A stretch of 64,000 bases of DNA from Enterococcus raffinosus (lineage in GTDB: Bacteria; Bacillota; Bacilli; Lactobacillales; Enterococcaceae). The stretch spans positions 579-64,578 of the forward strand of contig NZ_JXLA01000012.1 in NCBI RefSeq assembly GCF_001886185.1, given 5' to 3'. The notes below the pieces were generated by a model. That model saw only the letters and a list, made by a program, of their open reading frames with translations. It did not search any database and was not told the origin of the DNA. How positions within the stretch are numbered: the stretch's first letter is position 1; every line of letters begins with the position of its first letter. Both the position numbers and the translations under genes were made by a program. Shown piece by piece: positions 61,451-64,000 of the stretch.

Positions 61451-62221
61451 ATGATTGGGGTGAGGAAGATCAAACGCTTATTTAACTGGATATGCCTTCT
61501 TTGTATTCTTCTGTCTGGATGCTTGTTCTTCTATCAGGACAAGCAATCACAAGCAGACAGTAGCGACGTACAAAAGACAGCGCCGTCAGAAATTTTACTT
61601 GCTGATAATCAAAGTACGAGCACATCATTGATCGACGTTCCTTTAGAAAACCAAAATACAGGCAGTATTCCTTTGGAAAATGGCTGTGAAGTCACAGCAT
61701 TATCCATGTTGTTGAATTTTTACGATTACGGTACGGATAAGAACGAACTGGCAGACTTGTTGAACTATGTCCCTGTCTATGAAAATGAAGCAGAAGACAT
61801 TCGAGGCAATCCTCACGAAGGGTTTGTGGGAAATATCTATGAAGGCTACGACGCAATGGGTGTAGCGGTGGAACCAATTGCTCAAGTAGCAGAGGAAATC
61901 GTTGGAACGAATCAGGAAGTTGTTGCTAGCAGTGACACGTCTTTTTCTGAATTAGTAAACCTTATTCAAGCGGGCACTCCTGTTTGGGTAGTCACAACAG
62001 TTGACTTTGAGGTACCAACAGCCAGTGATTTTATGACATGGCAGACGACTAGCGGTGAGGTGCGTGTTTCCCCTTTATGTCATGCGGTTGTTGTTACCGG
62101 AGTAGATGAAGATCATGTGTACGTGAATGATCCCTATGGTTATAAAAATCGAATTGTTGACCGACAGGACTTTGAAAAAATTTATCAAAGAATGGGTAGT
62201 CAATCGCTTTACTTAAGCTAA
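61451..62221 (+). CDS. C39-like cysteine peptidase family lipoprotein
   Basis: 256 residues. The N-terminus carries a signal with a lipobox, ILLSGC, so C24 is probably lipidated and the protein is surface anchored. A Ser/Thr-rich linker is followed by a C39_2-type papain-like domain: LENGCEVTALSMLLNFYDYG with C79 and PLCHAVVVTGVDEDHVYVND with H211 and Asn/Asp after it. There is no ABC transporter domain, so it is not a bacteriocin-processing exporter. The ribosome site before the ATG is weak (AAGAGA). Substrate unknown. Confidence 0.85.
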   Translation: MIGVRKIKRLFNWICLLCILLSGCLFFYQDKQSQADSSDVQKTAPSEILLADNQSTSTSLIDVPLENQNTGSIPLENGCEVTALSMLLNFYDYGTDKNELADLLNYVPVYENEAEDIRGNPHEGFVGNIYEGYDAMGVAVEPIAQVAEEIVGTNQEVVASSDTSFSELVNLIQAGTPVWVVTTVDFEVPTASDFMTWQTTSGEVRVSPLCHAVVVTGVDEDHVYVNDPYGYKNRIVDRQDFEKIYQRMGSQSLYLS

Positions 62222-62225
62222 AATG

Positions 62226-62253
62226 AAGGCACGGAAATCATCCGTGCCTTTTT
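62226..62253. terminator. Terminator between convergent genes
   Basis: AAGGCACGGA-AATCA-TCCGTGCCTT with T on the + side. It abuts the stop codon of the minus-strand HAD gene. Confidence 0.9.
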
Positions 62254-62967
62254 CTATGCAAAAATGTGTTGGAATGTTGGTAACAATTGATCGAAAGAAG
62301 TTAATTCAATATCGTGAATTTGCGATGTTCCCTTTGGTAATTGGCGGTTGCGATGGTTTAGCCAAAGAGATTGCCAACCCGCACGCTTTGATCCAATGAC
62401 ATCGTTATTAAAATTATCCCCCACATATAAAGAGCATTCAGGGTTTAAGTCAAATTGTTTTTTCCCTAGATCAAATATTTCCACGTCAGGTTTTTCGTAA
62501 CCCGTCGCTTGAGAAATAATGATATTGTCTTCGTTTACCCAATTTAATAGTCCTAGCTGTAAAATCTTTTTGTATTGATGATCCGTTGGGCCATTCGTGA
62601 TGATGCTGATGGGGACTTTTCTCTTTTTCAAAAAATCGAGAGTTTTTTCCACTTCTTGATGCATGGTAATCGCGTCAAGTTCAACTTCATAGACTTCTTG
62701 GAACGCTAGTGCTTCTTCATCAGTAATGTGAGGATAATCCAAATCTTTCAGAGACTGGCTAATACGATGAGACCGCATATATTCCAGTGACCATTCTTGT
62801 GTGATAACCTTGTTAAAGTTTGCGTCACTGTGTACACGGAAACGAGTGTAAAGGGGGAGCATATCCTCATCACTTACTAAAGGAAATAATTTTTGGACCG
62901 CCTTGCGAAATGGTTCTTGTTGATCGTAAATAGTATCATCGATATCAAATACGACAGTTTCAATCAA
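62254..62967 (-). CDS. HAD family hydrolase (YjjG/pyrimidine nucleotidase-like)
   Basis: 237 residues. Motif I is VVFDIDDTIYD (nucleophile D8, acid/base D10), motif II is ISIITNGPTDHQYKK, motif III is the lysine of ATGYEKPDVEIF and motif IV is SLYVGDNFNNDVIGSKRAGW. A helical cap sits after motif I, as in subfamily IA. YjjG-type members dephosphorylate (non-canonical) nucleotides; the substrate here is not fixed. Longer frames exist, but AAAGGCG fits the TTG at 62967, which makes the protein start where the family starts. Confidence 0.88.
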   Translation of the reverse strand: MIETVVFDIDDTIYDQQEPFRKAVQKLFPLVSDEDMLPLYTRFRVHSDANFNKVITQEWSLEYMRSHRISQSLKDLDYPHITDEEALAFQEVYEVELDAITMHQEVEKTLDFLKKRKVPISIITNGPTDHQYKKILQLGLLNWVNEDNIIISQATGYEKPDVEIFDLGKKQFDLNPECSLYVGDNFNNDVIGSKRAGWQSLWLNHRNRQLPKGTSQIHDIELTSFDQLLPTFQHIFA

Positions 62968-63149
62968 AATCGACACGCCTTTCATTTTCAGCAAATTTTC
63001 AAATAATTACAGTAGCTATTTTAGTACAAAAAATCACACAAAAAAAGAGGAAAATCGTTGATTAGAAAAGGTTTTTCCTACTAAAAAAGACAAACCCCAG
63101 TCTATCAATTTTCAGTTTTTTTAACTAAAAAAAAGATTTCTTTTTAATT

Positions 63150-63169
63150 TCTAATCTATTATGATTAGA
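63150..63169 (+). promoter_or_regulatory. Promoter -10 inside an inverted repeat
   Basis: TCTAATC-TATTAT-GATTAGA: a perfect 7-bp inverted repeat with a -10-like TATTAT exactly in its centre, 31 bases before the NimA-like gene. It looks like a repressor operator. No good -35 is visible at 17 bases. Confidence 0.55.
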
Positions 63170-63200
63170 CTAAAGAAATGGAAAAGGTGGAGGGCTGATT

Positions 63201-63692
63201 ATGCGCAGAAAAAAAAGACAAGTAACCGATAGGAAATCAATCCAAAATTTAGTTGAAGAAGCACAAGTCGTACGAATTGCGTTGAACGGAGAGGACTATC
63301 CATATGTTGTACCGGTTAACTATGGTTATGAGTGGGAGAACGATCAGCTAACACTTTTTGTTCATGGTGCTACTGAAGGAAAAAAGGTGTCGATGATTAA
63401 GAATGACCCTAGAGTAGCTGTTGAGCTTGAGGGGAATCATAAGCTTGTGGAAGGAACCATGAATGCAGCGACCTATTCCTATGCTTATCAAAGCTTGATA
63501 GGTTTTGGTAAAGCAGAAATAGTGGAGGATTTGGAAGAGAAAAGAAAAGCATTGCATGTTTTAATGGATCATGCCGCAAAGGGAGCAGCTTTCGACGAGA
63601 TTCCAGAGAGCATGCTCAAACGAACTGGAATTATCAAAATAGTGCTAGATTCCTATACGATGAAAGAGAACGTTCATCCAGATGAAAAGTAG
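63201..63692 (+). CDS. NimA-like pyridoxamine 5'-phosphate oxidase family protein
   Basis: A 163-residue split-barrel flavin-binding protein. YVVPVNYGYEWENDQLTLFV, HGATEGKKVSMIKNDPRV and TYSYAYQSLIGFGKAEIVED match the Pyridox_ox_2/Nim branch. Nim proteins of anaerobes reduce nitroimidazoles; most relatives have other, unknown roles, so resistance is not implied. The basic start (MRRKKRQVTDRKSIQNLVEE) is typical. AAGGTGGAGG precedes the ATG. It has its own promoter with operator-like repeat and its own terminator. Confidence 0.88.
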   Translation: MRRKKRQVTDRKSIQNLVEEAQVVRIALNGEDYPYVVPVNYGYEWENDQLTLFVHGATEGKKVSMIKNDPRVAVELEGNHKLVEGTMNAATYSYAYQSLIGFGKAEIVEDLEEKRKALHVLMDHAAKGAAFDEIPESMLKRTGIIKIVLDSYTMKENVHPDEK

Positions 63693-63735
63693 AAAAAGGT
63701 TCAAAACCGATAGTGCTCGGTTTTGAACCTTTTTA
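63693..63735. terminator. Bidirectional terminator
   Basis: AAAAAGGTTCAAAACCGA and its exact complement around TAGTGC; A/T runs on both sides serve both convergent genes. Confidence 0.95.
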
Positions 63736-64000
63736 TTTACTAATTTTCTTTAAGCGATATTCTTCAAAATATGCCGCCTTGCCGCGACTTTGAATCCTCG
63801 CATAGATACCCATGAGAACCGCACCAATCGTATTGGTTAAAAGATCTCCCATCGTATCCATCAAAGCAGCTCGGCCAACCAATAGTTCGCCTGCAGAAGT
63901 TGCATATCGCTGAAGATTCATATCCGCAACAGTATCGCAGAGAAATTCCCAAAACTCCCAGAAGACGCCACAAACACCGGCAAAGGCAAAACCAAACAGC
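63733..64000 (-). CDS. YjdF-like/DUF2238 membrane protein, C-terminal part (cut by window end)
   Basis: Only the last ~88 residues are inside the window; the gene continues past the right edge. The open frame reads GFAFAGVCGVFWEFWEFLCD, then MNLQRYATSAGELL, ALMDTMGDLLTNTIGAVLMG and a basic end. The WE-x2-EF-x2-D and DTMGDL-x5-G pattern matches DUF2238 (YjdF-like) multi-helix membrane proteins. Function unknown. The internal ATG at 63921 is not the real start, because the same frame stays open with typical family sequence beyond it. Confidence 0.8.
   Translation of the reverse strand, partial: LFGFAFAGVCGVFWEFWEFLCDTVADMNLQRYATSAGELLVGRAALMDTMGDLLTNTIGAVLMGIYARIQSRGKAAYFEEYRLKKISK

Noticed and set aside
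1-64000. CRISPR array, prophage, rRNA operon or replication origin
   Set aside because: No regularly spaced repeats, phage structural or integrase genes (the only recombinase is XerC), rRNA sequence or DnaA-box cluster was noticed.

Overview
The window is a 64 kb stretch of low-GC Firmicutes chromosome. The organism is most likely an Enterococcus or a close relative in the Lactobacillales. The reasons are the xerC-hslV-hslU-codY block, the rbgA-rnhB-dprA-topA-trmFO order, the parE-parC-pflB-pflA-ppaC neighbourhood, strong AGGAGG-type ribosome binding sites, frequent TTG/GTG starts and extended -10 promoters. The species cannot be fixed from the sequence alone. I see no insertion sequence, prophage, CRISPR array, rRNA gene or origin. 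Almost all of it reads as core chromosome, with a few accessory-looking genes between about 48 and 63 kb.

Layout. 1-9.6 kb: a YitT-type membrane protein (minus strand), a MazG-like gene with cca and a hotdog thioesterase, an unknown gene, a MarR regulator with a palindromic operator in its own promoter, an ABC-F ATPase, folA, a DegV protein, and a lipase/YpmS-like/YozE-like set. 9.6-13 kb: an S41 protease-like protein with an altered serine motif, signal peptidase I and a C45-type hydrolase. 13-23 kb: genome maintenance and regulation (rbgA, rnhB, dprA, topA, trmFO, xerC, hslV, hslU, codY). 23-30.6 kb: an aldose-1-epimerase-like protein, a Nudix hydrolase and plsY (minus strand), a CoA-binding protein, and topoisomerase IV (parE, parC). 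30.6-37.7 kb: pyruvate formate-lyase and its activase, Mn-dependent pyrophosphatase, an unknown gene, an alpha/beta hydrolase and a UPF0316 protein.

38-48 kb holds a complete glycogen locus: branching enzyme, ADP-glucose pyrophosphorylase GlgC and its paralogue GlgD, glycogen synthase, then a terminator and promoter region, then glycogen phosphorylase and a GH13 amylase/neopullulanase. The set can both build and degrade an alpha-glucan store. 48-53 kb: a disordered basic protein, a 61-residue protein, tRNA-Leu(AAG), an XRE-TPR regulator, nagA behind a dre-like (NagR) operator, a class I glutamine amidotransferase-like hydrolase, and a nucleotidyltransferase that strongly resembles the Lnu(A) lincosamide resistance enzymes. 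53-57.5 kb: a MacB/FtsX-type ABC exporter and an aromatic-acid-exporter-like membrane protein. 57.5-64 kb: a Gfo/Idh/MocA oxidoreductase, then a cell-envelope group (unknown protein, VanY-type D,D-carboxypeptidase, GH73 glucosaminidase, TIM-barrel protein, C39-like lipoprotein), a HAD phosphatase, a NimA-like flavin-fold protein with a palindrome around its -10, and the cut-off end of a YjdF-like membrane protein.

The observations most worth checking are the chromosomal Lnu-like gene, the MarR protein with its histidine-rich tail and operator, the altered serine motif in the CtpA-like protease, the dre-like site at nagA, and the envelope cluster with its uncharacterised members. No clearly new multi-gene system is evident.
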